Shown here piece after piece: positions 1-10,429 of a stretch of DNA of 25,547 nucleotides. The stretch lies in NCBI GenBank assembly GCA_000969725.1, contig JXSR01S061057.1; one strand, written 5' to 3'. The stretch is from Ophiothrix spiculata (lineage: Eukaryota; Echinodermata; Ophiuroidea; Amphilepidida; Ophiotrichidae). How positions within the stretch are numbered: position 1 is the stretch's first letter; each line of letters starts with the position of its first letter. The notes below the pieces were generated by a model that saw only the letters and a list, made by a program, of their open reading frames with translations, made no database searches and was not told the origin of the DNA. Both the position numbers and the translations under genes were made by a program.

Positions 1-130
1 GAAGAAAAAAAAAATTCCCCCCTGAACATGGAATGGGGAAAAAAACAGGTAATTGACAAAAAAAAAAATCGCGCCCCATGGGGCGCGAAAAAAAAATAAA
101 TTCCCCCCCGAACCCAACTTCCTACCCCCC
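1..130. repeat. homopolymer-rich low-complexity start
   Basis: Runs of A and C dominate. A short word (AAATTCCCCCC, one variable base, then GAAC) occurs near 13-27 and again near 100-114, flanking a GC-rich palindrome at 69-88. No coding signal is visible. Such runs are also typical of places where assemblies are least reliable. Confidence 0.6.
69..88. repeat. perfect 20-bp GC-rich palindrome
   Basis: TCGCGCCCCATGGGGCGCGA reads the same on both strands with no loop, and it sits between two A-rich runs. It is far more GC-rich than anything nearby. No function is assigned; it may be a cruciform-prone site or the core of a small repeat. Confidence 0.7.
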
Positions 131-183
131 CCTCAGACATCTAATGGTGCGTCCCTTAATTCCGGGACATGCTGTATATGAGA

Positions 184-451
184 TCGTCATGTGAGTGCAA
201 GAAAGTCGTATCTGCAATGGCTGCCATATGTTAAATATATTTAACAATTCATCACTAGAATGCGAAAAATCCCTCGAAATTTCTCTAACATAATGTCAGT
301 GGCTCTTGAAGTGGCTCTTCGGGTGACTGTGTCACCCGAAGAACCATTTCAAGAGCCACTGACCCAAGACTAGACATTTCACAGTGCATAATGCAAATTT
401 AGGACAAATGGCAGCTACTGCAGATACATATTTATTGCACTCACATGACGA
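184..451. repeat. 268-bp inverted-repeat element with internal hairpin
   Basis: Outer arms 184-226 and 409-451 (43 nt each) are imperfect reverse complements; both carry TCGTCATGTGAGTGCA at the outer end and end inside at CTGCCA. Centred within is a second, tighter hairpin: arms 295-327 and 331-363 (33 nt each, two mismatches, 3-nt loop TGT). A 16-bp palindrome GTTAAATATATTTAAC lies in the left half. The nested architecture fits a foldback or MITE-type element. No target-site duplication was identified and there is no open reading frame. Confidence 0.65.
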
Positions 452-728
452 GATAAAGAAGAGTAAGTAATATCATCCTTTTACTGATTCCTATTATTTA
501 TGACATGCTTTATCTGCGTGGTTGGATGTTTCTAATGTTTTCCTTTCATTTTCCTCCCGGAGCCACATTGATTGCAAATACTGCGACTATTCATGCAGAA
601 ACATCTCGCTTCAAAGAACACAAAACAAATTACGGACTTAATACATACATGACGATTACAAATTGTATTTTTATACAAAAACATGTTATTAATTGGCAGC
701 ATATATTTCTTCCCTTTTAAAAACCCGA

Positions 729-742
729 ATTTCCATGGCAAC
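729..742. promoter_or_regulatory. X-box-like site, unit A copy (weak)
   Basis: ATTTCCATGGCAAC matches the RFX-type X-box pattern (GTNRCC, spacer, RGYAAC) in its right half only. It is at the position equivalent to the perfect match in unit B, 3,561 bp away. Binding is not shown. Confidence 0.2.
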
Positions 743-2649
743 ACCGCCTTTAGATAAATTAATTTGAAATAAATAATAAAACACAAAGCTCCATCATCTC
801 TTTTGTTTTGTAAACTAAATATGATCAGGTGATGGCATTTATCACTTACCATGGAGAGTAATACAAATTGTATGACACTATTGCCTGCAACTATTACTTG
901 TCTTTGTTTTCAAAAGAAAACAGAAACAAATAAAATTAAAATGGAAATTCTTGTAAGAAAAACTGAATGGGTATTTGGTTTCTTATGAAGTTAATTAATA
1001 GAAAAGTGATGAATGGCGTATTCAATTTTTGAGCGTTATGTGACATTTTCTTCCGCAAAGTTACTTTAAAACTACCAGTTCTATTGAAGGCCAAATGTCA
1101 CTCTAACCTACTTAAATATTATAAGGTTGTATATCTATGTTTTGTATGTACTGCTTTTAGGTATGCATCAGAACATTTCAGCATTGATGGTGGGTTCATT
1201 TCTAAATGAATCATCCAAAGTAGAAGATAGGAATTTGCATATGCGCTAAAGTCCTGTGTATACTGCTTTATATTAAGATGTTTGTACTGCCTCTTGTGGA
1301 AACACTATAAACCTTTTATAAATATAATTTAATGTAATTTGTGGGACGTTTCATTCACTGTCGTCTTCTTATGTATTGTTAAATTATATGTGAAAATCAG
1401 AATTCGTAGTACAAAAGTAGAAACGACTTTCGCCTTATTTTCTTGAGATGAGAAAAAACAATGGGATGTTGTTGAATATCTGATGAATCATACAAGATCA
1501 CATGAATTGACAAAAGATATCAAGTTTACAGGCCTATTGAAGTATCAATTTCAGTGGATTTTTCAGTTGGCTAAGTAAGTGAATGCCAAAGAACATGAAC
1601 TGTTTCGAATCTTTAATTTTCTTTTCCTCTCTTTTCTTTCCTTTTTTGTATTGAGAAATCATACAATAGTTTTGTTCATGTTTGATCCTAACATTTTACC
1701 ATACATTAAAGGCTATTATAAGTTATATCTAAACATAAACAAGATTTTTTTTTTATTTCTCTTGTGTGTTTCATTTGTTCCTTTAAAATTCTCTTGCTGT
1801 TACAAATTTGTCGAGACCGTTAACGCATTTCAGATTATTACTGGTCTTTTATATGTGTAACTGGTTTGAAAGATGTCGCTATAATAATTTTATTGAATTG
1901 AACTATTCTAGAGTCACTATATGTGAATATGAAATCTGAGATTGTCAATTCAAAGATGTGTGATTTCTTATGAACTCAAATGAACTCAACAGGTTCTTTA
2001 ACTCAGTGTTAACAAAACACCTTCTTTATCTTTTTGTGATAACATATTCAGATGAAAATGAAATCCAACGGTTTTGATTTCATTTCATTCACACCTAACA
2101 TGGATCACAAGGGAAATATACGCACAGTCGTTCACTGTTATTATTGATGAAACTCTTCAATCTTTTTTTACTTTATCGAAATAGAATGACAACAACAAAA
2201 TCCCTCGGCAAAAATTAACGTTTTTCTACAAAACATACGAATAATTTAAATCGTAAATAAAAATTAGAAACTTTATCAACCAAGTGACATAATTTTATTT
2301 GATCTAAATTAAATACTAACTCGTTTTACAACCGTTGTTCGCAATTATCAGAAGAGAGGGTATTATTTTGATTCTATTAAATTTCTTATTTACAGTACGA
2401 CTGACAAATCATAAAATGCAGCGTTCTAATTAAAGGTATCAAAATTAAACTTTGCCAGGCAACAGTCGAGAGTGTTTTACTCTACGGTGCACTTTAACAA
2501 AGGAAATATGAAAAAGTCACACACTACGCAGAACTGGATAGACAGCTACCAAAAGTTTCACCACAATTTAAACAAAACACTTCAATTTGCTGACCAGAAG
2601 AGTTAGCTCCCAACTATATACATGTATATAATTGCATATCTAATACTGT

Positions 2650-2870
2650 GGCAACCAACCCAGGGAGGGAGGCAGGTTTGACGTCCGATGATAACTTTTG
2701 TAGCCAAGACACCCAGCTACAACCAATTGAAATACATTGCTGCATGAGCAGAAGACAACAGTGGAAAGCCATGCGTCGGTTCGTAGTCGGTCATACTCTC
2801 TTCTCCATCATGTCCTTCGCAACGGCAGACAAAGGAGAAGAGAGTAAGACCAAAACTGCAAAGAATGTGA
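2650..2870 (+). other. GC-richer inserted patch, origin unknown
   Basis: Base composition changes abruptly to GC-richer sequence inside unit A, within a stretch absent from unit B, so it is probably inserted. It is open in one plus-strand frame, but that frame begins at GTG and has no ATG near its start, which is not credible for an animal gene. A hairpin is present: ACTCTCTTCTCC pairs exactly with GGAGAAGAGAGT about 27 nt downstream. It may be a fragment of a transposable element; no family was recognised. Confidence 0.4.
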
Positions 2871-4289
2871 AGCTGAAATTTCAGATTTATAATTAGAAAC
2901 TAAAATTTGAAATTAAAATGTACTGCTTCAGGTTTAGCCTAAAATGTGCAAACTACCGGTAGAGTATATCGTACTGTTCATCTTTGTTGAATATGGATAT
3001 ATCACTTGCGTTATGTTTTTATTTTTCATTGCTGTTGTATTTCTCATTGTCTCTTTATTTGAATAATGGTGCTAGAGTTTTGTTTAGACTCTAGTTATAT
3101 TTAGATTCTAAACACACAATTCAAATTGCTATGATTGAATTTATATACTAGACAATTTTGGCAATTTTATCTAAAACATGACATAGAAGAATTGGGTTAA
3201 TCAATGGTTAATTACCGTTTAAGCAAGCTGGTCGCTCTGAAAATATATAATTGCATTACAATATATAAAAACAAGAATGAAAACTATAACAATTGCCGAC
3301 AAATTAAACAATTAAATTAAACCATATAGTACTTATTTATAGATACCAACTTACTTGAACTTATAAGTGATCCAATTATCCCTATTACACAATTTTTCTT
3401 TATTACAAAATATTCTCTCTGCAGAAATATTTTGCGTAAAAATAGCCTTGATTAAGAGCCTGCACATTTTTGCTCTAGAAATTAGAAATTAAAAACCATG
3501 AAAAGTCAACTTAACACATTTGGTGTGACGTTTCATTCGGCTAGGTTATTGATACGTCTTCTCTTGATACGAATAACTGCAGGAATTTACGTCATAACAG
3601 ATTTCTTCCTAAAATGTCATCCATCTATAAATGTAAACCTAAGCGTGTTTTTTTATTAGATACTATTTATTTTATTCATTATCTTTATATTTTATCTTCT
3701 AAAATTCTATATAGCATAGTTATTTTTACTTATTCCTCTTGATTCTATTTTTAAATTTTTTCCCCCTGTTCCAAGTAACTAATTCTAGTACGTTTCATTT
3801 TACTTTTTTGCCCGAACAAACATCTGAAATTTCACAAACTGCCTAATATGATATGCATATTTGATATTTAACCACTACTTTTGCGAGAGAGCATATCATA
3901 ATATATTCTTTTTCAAAATGTCAAGCAGAGTGGTTATGACATTGACTATAAGCCTATCCGTTACTTATAGTTGTACTTATACTTGAAGGTGTTAAATAAC
4001 TTTAAAAGTAAAAAGACATTATTATGAGATAAAGTCGTTTGTATACCGATTCCTGCTTTCAATATGAGATAGCTTATATATGTAGTTGATTGTTTGCTTC
4101 TTTTTCGTCCTCTCATTTTTCTCCCGGAGTCGCATTGATTGCAAACACAACAATAAATTCATATAAAAAACATCTCGCTTCAAAGAACACAAACAAATTA
4201 TGAACTAAATAAACGTGAATATAAATTGAATTTTATGGAAAAACATTGTTAATAGTTTACAGCATATTTATTTCTCTTTTAAAACACGA

Positions 4290-4303
4290 GTTACCATGGC
4301 AAC
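4290..4303. promoter_or_regulatory. perfect palindromic X-box (RFX-type) motif
   Basis: GTTACCATGGCAAC fits the full RFX X-box consensus with both half-sites. RFX factors commonly control ciliary genes, but no gene is seen next to this site. A match by chance inside a repeat cannot be excluded. Confidence 0.3.
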
Positions 4304-4517
4304 ACTATTGATCATAAGCATGCTATGCTATACTTTGTTTCCTGACTTTAGATTAATTAGAATCAATTGTGTAACACGCGTTATGAATTTCCTTTGTTTT
4401 GAAAACTAAATTCAATGACATCGAGAACAATACAAATTATGCGTCACCATATTTGTAAACACTTGCTTTTGTTTTCAAAATAAAACAGAAATTAACTAAA
4501 TAAAACTATTAATCTGT

Positions 4518-4654
4518 TTTCACAAGCTAAATTGAATGAATATATATATTGAAACAAAATATTAAACAGGCCAAAGTAGGTCCTTTTAATATTTTCACCA
4601 GCTGAATTGAATGAATATATTGAACCACAAAATATTAAACAGGCCAAAGTAGGT
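4518..4654 (+). repeat. 73-bp tandem duplication
   Basis: Two adjacent near-identical copies are present. Each begins at TTTTCAC followed by AGCT and AATTGAATGAATATA, and ends with ATTAAACAGGCCAAAGTAGG. The second copy is displaced by 73 bp (4567 to 4640). It is noncoding and sits within tandem unit B. Confidence 0.8.
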
Positions 4655-5007
4655 TTTTTTTATATATCATTTTATATGAATTATTACTTCCGATGCATTA
4701 CCTGTACCGGTATTGGACGCAATGTGTGATATTTTATCATTTATATATAGAAAACAAAAACAATTTAGACTACGGTGTATTTTGTAAATCAGTCAGCCAA
4801 ACAAACAAGACAAAAATGAAATTATTAAATGAGAAGAAGTTTTTAAAAAATCCTTTATTTGTATTGTTTTTTCTGAAAACACTTACCGTAAATATGAATT
4901 TAACACTCAAGTGATGGGGTCAATATAGACCCAACGGGCAAAACGCGAATTAATTTTATAACCCTTCCTTGTAATTGTTTAACTTTAAGATAAGCTTCAT
5001 TTGGTGG

Positions 5008-5024
5008 CAACAACAACAACAACA
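5008..5024 (+). repeat. short CAA microsatellite
   Basis: About five to six CAA triplets follow GGTGG. It is short and imperfect at its right end. Confidence 0.8.
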
Positions 5025-5324
5025 AGAAAAACGTCCCAACCTTTTTCGTGTAAATTTACATAAATAAAGCATTATCTATGGCAAGAGTTTCAACATAAAA
5101 TTCCTAAGAACCCTTTTCTGATTTGTGGTCCATATGGAGCTATGTGACCCCCAAACACCACCTTAACCACCAACGGGTGTGTGCAAAACTTTGGCCACTT
5201 AAGTGTTAATGATTTTTTTTTTGTAGAGGGGGGAGTTTCAACTACGTTCTACTTACGTACAACTGTATTTATATTGAAAACCAATATATTGTCTTATTAT
5301 TTGTGCTCCGTCACGCGTCATATC

Positions 5325-5728
5325 TAAAGGTACCTTAAGGTTGGCATAGTAAATTACGAGATACGGGCCGTTGAAGCTGATCGCTTCGAAGGTCCTAGGT
5401 CGAATTTCTAATTTCATCAGAAACGTTACCTTTGAAGTGTATTTTATGATATTAATCAGGTTTCAACATCTAAAACATAAGACAAATGTTTTAAAAACTG
5501 AGATAAAAATCCTTTCTCCATTCAAGTTTTACCAGTACAGAAACTTTTAAACTCGATTTTCTGTAGTTTTCTGAATCAACCCGATGCATTTTACCAATTT
5601 GGATATAACTTTGCAATCGAACACCCAATAACCAAAAGCAATGTGTCATTTTAAAGCCTAAAATATTATCTTTGAGATAAGACTAAAAAAACCACAATTT
5701 TTATTTTGGGACCTTTAAGGTACCTTTT
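5325..5728. mobile_element. MITE-like element with GGTACCTTAA terminal inverted repeats
   Basis: The left end (5325-5341, AAAGGTACCTTAAGGT) and the right end (5711-5728, reverse complement AAAGGTACCTTAAAGGT) are inverted repeats of about 17 bp with one gap, enclosing about 400 bp. The element lies in tandem unit B where unit A has no counterpart, which supports a later insertion. It has no coding capacity, as expected of a non-autonomous DNA element. The target-site duplication could not be defined and the superfamily is not recognised. Confidence 0.45.
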
Positions 5729-6717
5729 TATATATATTGTCAACGATGAAAAAAACAGATATTGTTGAATATCTGATGAAACGTAAATGACGATATTTTA
5801 CTCGGGAGAATATAGAATATCAATTAGTATTCAACGATAGTGTAACACTTTTTTCACTCAATCAAGTGGATAATAATCAATCTATCTGAGTTCAAGGACA
5901 GAAAGGTCAGTGGCTTCTTCATTTGGCTAAGTAAATGAATACTAATTCACTGTAGAAAACATGCAACGCAGTGTTTTGCAGACAGTTTGAAATTAGATTG
6001 AGACTAGTAAATTCTAGATTTGTTCTCTTTATACAAATGTTATCGTGTTTTGTTTTATTTTCCCTGCATTTTTTTGTGAAATTATTCTTTACGATTTGCC
6101 CATTAATATCGGTCTATACTCATACTAAAGCATTCTTTGAAAGATGTCGCTTCAGTATTGAATTTAACTATTCTAAAGTCACGATTCCTTTCAATATGAA
6201 ATCTGAGAATGTCAGTTCGATAATGTGTGATTTCTCATGAACTCAAATGAACTAACAGGTTCTTCAAGTCAGTGTTAGCAAAACATCTTCCTTAGCTTTT
6301 TGTGATGACATGTTCAAAAATGACAATGAAGTTCAACGGATTTGATTTCATTTCATTCACACCTCAAAAAGATCACGTGGGAAATACAGCCTCGTTCATT
6401 GATATTTTGTTACAAATTTTCACTACATGTATTTCATATTTTAAACTTTAATCAAAATGGAATGAAAACAATAAAATCCCTCCGTAAAAATGGATGTTTT
6501 TCTATCAAACATAATAATAAGTGAAATTATAGATTTCAAATGCATCAACCGAGTGACAATAATTTTATTTGAACCGAATTAATAATTAACTCGTTTCACA
6601 TCCGCTTTTCTCCAATTATTGGAAGAGTATATGTGTATTTTGTTTGTATTAAATTTCTTATTAACAATACGACAGGACCATTGTAAAAATATGAAAATCT
6701 ATAGCAAGACATATTTT

Positions 6718-6782
6718 GTTGTTGTTTTGGTTTGTTTATTTGCCGTTGATATTGTTGTTATTTTTTGTTGATTTTGTTGTTG
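6718..6782 (+). repeat. degenerate GTT-rich tract
   Basis: Repeated TTGTTG / TTGTTGTT words with interruptions form a decayed trinucleotide microsatellite inside tandem unit B. Confidence 0.6.
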
Positions 6783-7090
6783 GATTTGCTTGGTTAATGT
6801 GAAAGTATATAGTTGTTTCAAATAATGTAAATATGACAGCTGTAATGTAAATTTAGCTATAGATGTCAGATAATTTAAGCTCTTTAATGAACCGATTATT
6901 CCTGTTTCAGAATGTTATTTTACAAAGTATTTGTTAAAGATACCATTAATTCGGGATTGTAATTTTATTTCAGAAATAAAAATCATGAATACATGAAAAC
7001 TTGATCAAAATACCACGTTTTGATACAAATTTTTAAGACAAGAACAACTGAAGGAATACGAGTCATATCGCATTTCTATATTTAATGTAA

Positions 7091-7184
7091 GTCTCCCTAA
7101 AGTGTATGTAGACTTACGCATAATATGCGTCTCTCTGATCTCCCTAAAAGTGTAGATTTACGCATTATATGCGTCTCTTTGATA
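7091..7184 (+). repeat. 47-bp tandem duplication with small palindromes
   Basis: Two copies of a unit running from CTCCCTAAA to TATGCGTCTCT lie side by side, with an offset of 47 bp at CTCCC. Each includes a short palindromic core (ACGCATAATATGCGT in the first, ACGCATTATATGCGT in the second). Confidence 0.75.
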
Positions 7185-7445
7185 CTGTTTATTTTAATAT
7201 TTATTATACTTTCAGCCCGCTTTTCAATGTTTTTTCCACATCGCTTGGTTCCATATTTCTATCCCATTAAATGTTTACAAGTATTTTACTTCATTGCACT
7301 TGATTTTTTTTTTAATTTATTCTCTTTTACTCTAACAAATATCTAAAAATATCACAGGCATTGTAACATGATATAGGTATACATAATGATATCTCGTATT
7401 TCATATTTAACACTTAAGTTGTCTAAAAAATAATGTCAATTTAAG

Positions 7446-8500
7446 TAGTTATGACATTGACTGTAATCTTATCTATTACATTCTGACAGCTACAACTTAT
7501 CCTTGAAGGTGTTTGTCATCCTAAGATTTGAAACGCGTTAGTATACAACTCAGAAAATTGTATACACACTAGAAAGCAGGAATCAGTATAAACACGATAC
7601 TGCTCTTCTTATACCGATTCCTGCTTTCTATGAGACACTTTATCTGTGTGTTTCATTAATTTCTATATCATCATTGGTAATTAATATTTTTGAAAGTGAA
7701 CGTATATAAATTGATAGGATTTCATTTATTTAAGCAGTATATCCTTATTAAGGGGAGAATACCAAACAATGTTATCGGGAGAGATATTAGTAACTTGTCA
7801 TGTTGTTTGACCTCAGGACACCATGCTAATTTCCACTAATTATTCGGCAACTTATGTGCTGTGTTAAGGTTTAGCACTGCAGGGAAGATGATCTTTTCCT
7901 GGGGGATCTTTTGCATTACTTCTAACGAATGAACGGGATAAATCATATCCCCCTTTGCTTTAATACATATTATACTATTTTCATTTTGCCAATACCGGAT
8001 GTTTACAAGAAAAACACGCATGAGACAGATCATAAACATTTAGTTAGTGTCCATTATAGGAAAGTATCAGATAGAAAAATACCCGATGTTACTTGGTATA
8101 ACCATCTCACATTCAGCATGTTCAGATTTACAGTGGAGTAAAATTGATAAATAACCAGCCAGTATAATGATATCGTGCAGGTGTCCCAAAAAATGGTTAC
8201 ATATAGAAAAATGATCTTCTGCAAATACTAAAGCAGTTGGAGAATTCAAACATTCACAACATATAATACATATATACCTCTGCTAAGAGTTTGCAAAATT
8301 TCAATATCACAGCATTCTTATTTTTTTGAGTTATCAACAAAATTAGATACCTATGTCAGAAATGTACTTATTCAAAATTCAACAAAATCGTAAGCATGTT
8401 CGTTTGCTGTAATATTAACCCTCGTTCAACCCAATTTAAACTTAAAATTGACAGGCCCGAAATTAGGTTGCTTTATATCATAGTATAGGGTAGGGTATCT
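7446..8500 (+). repeat. 1,055-bp exact tandem duplication, copy 1
   Basis: It starts at TAGTTATGACATTGACTG and ends at TAGGGTATCT, joining copy 2 directly. All stretches compared base by base are identical to copy 2. It contains a 21-bp inverted repeat (7571-7591 with 7609-7629) and the unit-start word of the 3.56-kb repeat at 7616. Short open frames inside it occur identically in both copies and on both strands and show no coding features, so no gene is called. Confidence 0.9.
7571..7629. repeat. 21-bp inverted repeat at unit junction
   Basis: Arms 7571-7591 (begins AGAAAGCAGGAATC) and 7609-7629 (ends GATTCCTGCTTTCT) pair with one mismatch around a 17-nt loop. The same structure recurs at 8626-8684 in the duplicate. 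The right arm alone is present at 4043-4060. Confidence 0.85.
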
Positions 8501-9555
8501 TAGTTATGACATTGACTGTAATCTTATCTATTACATTCTGACAGCTACAACTTATCCTTGAAGGTGTTTGTCATCCTAAGATTTGAAACGCGTTAGTATA
8601 CAACTCAGAAAATTGTATACACACTAGAAAGCAGGAATCAGTATAAACACGATACTGCTCTTCTTATACCGATTCCTGCTTTCTATGAGACACTTTATCT
8701 GTGTGTTTCATTAATTTCTATATCATCATTGGTAATTAATATTTTTGAAAGTGAACGTATATAAATTGATAGGATTTCATTTATTTAAGCAGTATATCCT
8801 TATTAAGGGGAGAATACCAAACAATGTTATCGGGAGAGATATTAGTAACTTGTCATGTTGTTTGACCTCAGGACACCATGCTAATTTCCACTAATTATTC
8901 GGCAACTTATGTGCTGTGTTAAGGTTTAGCACTGCAGGGAAGATGATCTTTTCCTGGGGGATCTTTTGCATTACTTCTAACGAATGAACGGGATAAATCA
9001 TATCCCCCTTTGCTTTAATACATATTATACTATTTTCATTTTGCCAATACCGGATGTTTACAAGAAAAACACGCATGAGACAGATCATAAACATTTAGTT
9101 AGTGTCCATTATAGGAAAGTATCAGATAGAAAAATACCCGATGTTACTTGGTATAACCATCTCACATTCAGCATGTTCAGATTTACAGTGGAGTAAAATT
9201 GATAAATAACCAGCCAGTATAATGATATCGTGCAGGTGTCCCAAAAAATGGTTACATATAGAAAAATGATCTTCTGCAAATACTAAAGCAGTTGGAGAAT
9301 TCAAACATTCACAACATATAATACATATATACCTCTGCTAAGAGTTTGCAAAATTTCAATATCACAGCATTCTTATTTTTTTGAGTTATCAACAAAATTA
9401 GATACCTATGTCAGAAATGTACTTATTCAAAATTCAACAAAATCGTAAGCATGTTCGTTTGCTGTAATATTAACCCTCGTTCAACCCAATTTAAACTTAA
9501 AATTGACAGGCCCGAAATTAGGTTGCTTTATATCATAGTATAGGGTAGGGTATCT
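8501..9555 (+). repeat. 1,055-bp exact tandem duplication, copy 2
   Basis: This is the direct repeat of 7446-8500 with no spacer. Similarity stops at 9555. The two bases that follow (TA) match the start of the repeat, giving a 2-bp overlap at the junction. The lack of visible differences implies a very recent event or an assembly duplication. Confidence 0.9.
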
Positions 9556-10085
9556 TATTTTAATTTACACAAAAATCATGAATTTCCGATAAGCTGTTAC
9601 GTACTTATGACGTCATTATTACTTCAGCTTTGAAAATTATGTCGAAATCTGATTTTGGGCAAAAATTGTTACAGATTCAAACGTTTGCTATTTTAAATGT
9701 CACTGATCGGGTCTTTGCTAATGAATAATGAATAATTACATGTTTTGTAAGTTTGAGCGTCATATCATGCAGATCTTTTTGATTAACTTTGCAGTTCAAA
9801 CAGTTAAAGAATTAATGTTACCCGTGAAAAATTTGAATATGCTTTTTCGTATTCTTCACTGTGACTTTCGCGCCAAAACTTGAATGACAGGCTCGTTCTG
9901 GAATGCATGGAATGCATCGCTAATTTACCGGTACATAATTAACGTACTAAAGGACGATTTTATATTATTATTATTATTTATTGACAATTGTACCAAATTT
10001 GGTTCAATATATAAAAGCCTGATTCTACACGATTAGTAAGAAAAAATATTGCACTTAAAACTAATACAAAACATGTATGTTTATT
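9556..10085. other. intergenic, no gene seen
   Basis: AT-rich sequence with a short ATT microsatellite near 9963-9977. No open frame of note, RNA gene or clear repeat end was seen. Confidence 0.6.
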
Positions 10086-10297
10086 ATTTTGTTGAATTTT
10101 GAATAAATGCGTTTCTGACATAGGTATCTACTATTGTTGATAACTCAAAAAGTAATAAAGCCGTGACATCAAACTTTCACGAGTATCTAGAAGAGAAATG
10201 TAATATATTTGTGGAAAGTTTCGTCTCTCCAACTGCTTTAGTTTTTGCACACGGTCATTTTTCTACTTGTAACCATTTTTTGGAACACCTGGTATAT
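10086..10297 (-). repeat. diverged inverted copy of part of the 1,055-bp unit
   Basis: Its reverse complement matches about 8180-8400 (and 9235-9455). Shared words are TTGTTGAATTTTGAATAA, TTTCTGACATAGGTATCTA, TCCAACTGCTTTAGT and GTAACCATTTTTTGG. Some internal sequence differs, so it is an older copy and not part of the recent duplication. This suggests that the 1,055-bp unit contains a dispersed element present elsewhere. Confidence 0.75.
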
Positions 10298-10347
10298 ATT
10301 CAAAGCTGATTTAGAAATAAATTTATATAAGGCATTTTAGATTACCA

Positions 10348-10395
10348 GTCTAGTAAAATTGATAAATAACCAGCAAACGTAATGGTATCATATAT
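10348..10395 (+). repeat. diverged direct copy of part of the 1,055-bp unit
   Basis: AGTAAAATTGATAAATAACC followed by AGC and AATGGTATC matches 8137-8176 in direct orientation, close to the inverted copy at 10086-10297. Between them, a word of about 40 bp (GGTATATATTCAAAGCT...) is itself repeated in diverged form after 10384. Confidence 0.65.
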
Positions 10396-10429
10396 TTGAA
10401 GCTTATTTTAGAAATATAGATATGCTTTA

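Larger units (their letters stand above)
482..4047 (+). repeat. large tandem unit A (about 3.56 kb)
   Basis: This stretch aligns by eye, in the same order, with 4048-7615. Matching blocks include 553-700 with 4115-4260 (shared CTCCCGGAG and ATCTCGCTTCAAAGAACAC), 1868-2110 with 6138-6370, 2130-2405 with 6395-6665, and 3900-4040 with 7420-7610. Identity in the best blocks is roughly three quarters to four fifths. Reading frames are not conserved between the copies, so it looks noncoding. Unit A carries extra sequence at about 2410-3200 that unit B lacks, including a GC-richer patch at 2650-2870. No confident gene lies in it. Confidence 0.7.
4048..7615 (+). repeat. large tandem unit B (about 3.57 kb)
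   Basis: This is the second diverged copy of the unit at 482-4047. The word GATTCCT that marks each unit start lies at 486, 4048 and 7616, giving spacings of 3,562 and 3,568 bp. Unit B has about 720 bp more than A between the blocks at A 900 / B 4465 and A 1471 / B 5764, largely explained by a MITE-like insertion at 5325-5728. It makes up the difference by lacking the extra stretch of A at 2410-3200. No reading frame is shared with unit A, so no gene is called. Confidence 0.7.

Noticed and set aside
505..852. Overlapping 71- and 106-codon frames on opposite strands
   Set aside because: They lie in tandem unit A and are not preserved in unit B, have low-complexity hydrophobic or mixed content, and match no domain I recognise.
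1579..1860. 93-codon plus-strand frame rich in Phe, Leu and Ile
   Set aside because: The composition follows T-rich DNA. The region in unit B does not keep the frame or the sequence, so it is not taken as a membrane protein.
2648..2896. 82-codon frame in the GC-richer patch
   Set aside because: It begins at GTG with no ATG near its start. Reported only as a composition anomaly and possible element fragment.
7836..9304. Six identical paired frames of 60-70 codons on both strands
   Set aside because: They are duplicated because the DNA is duplicated. They overlap on both strands and show no domains, so being identical is not evidence of coding.
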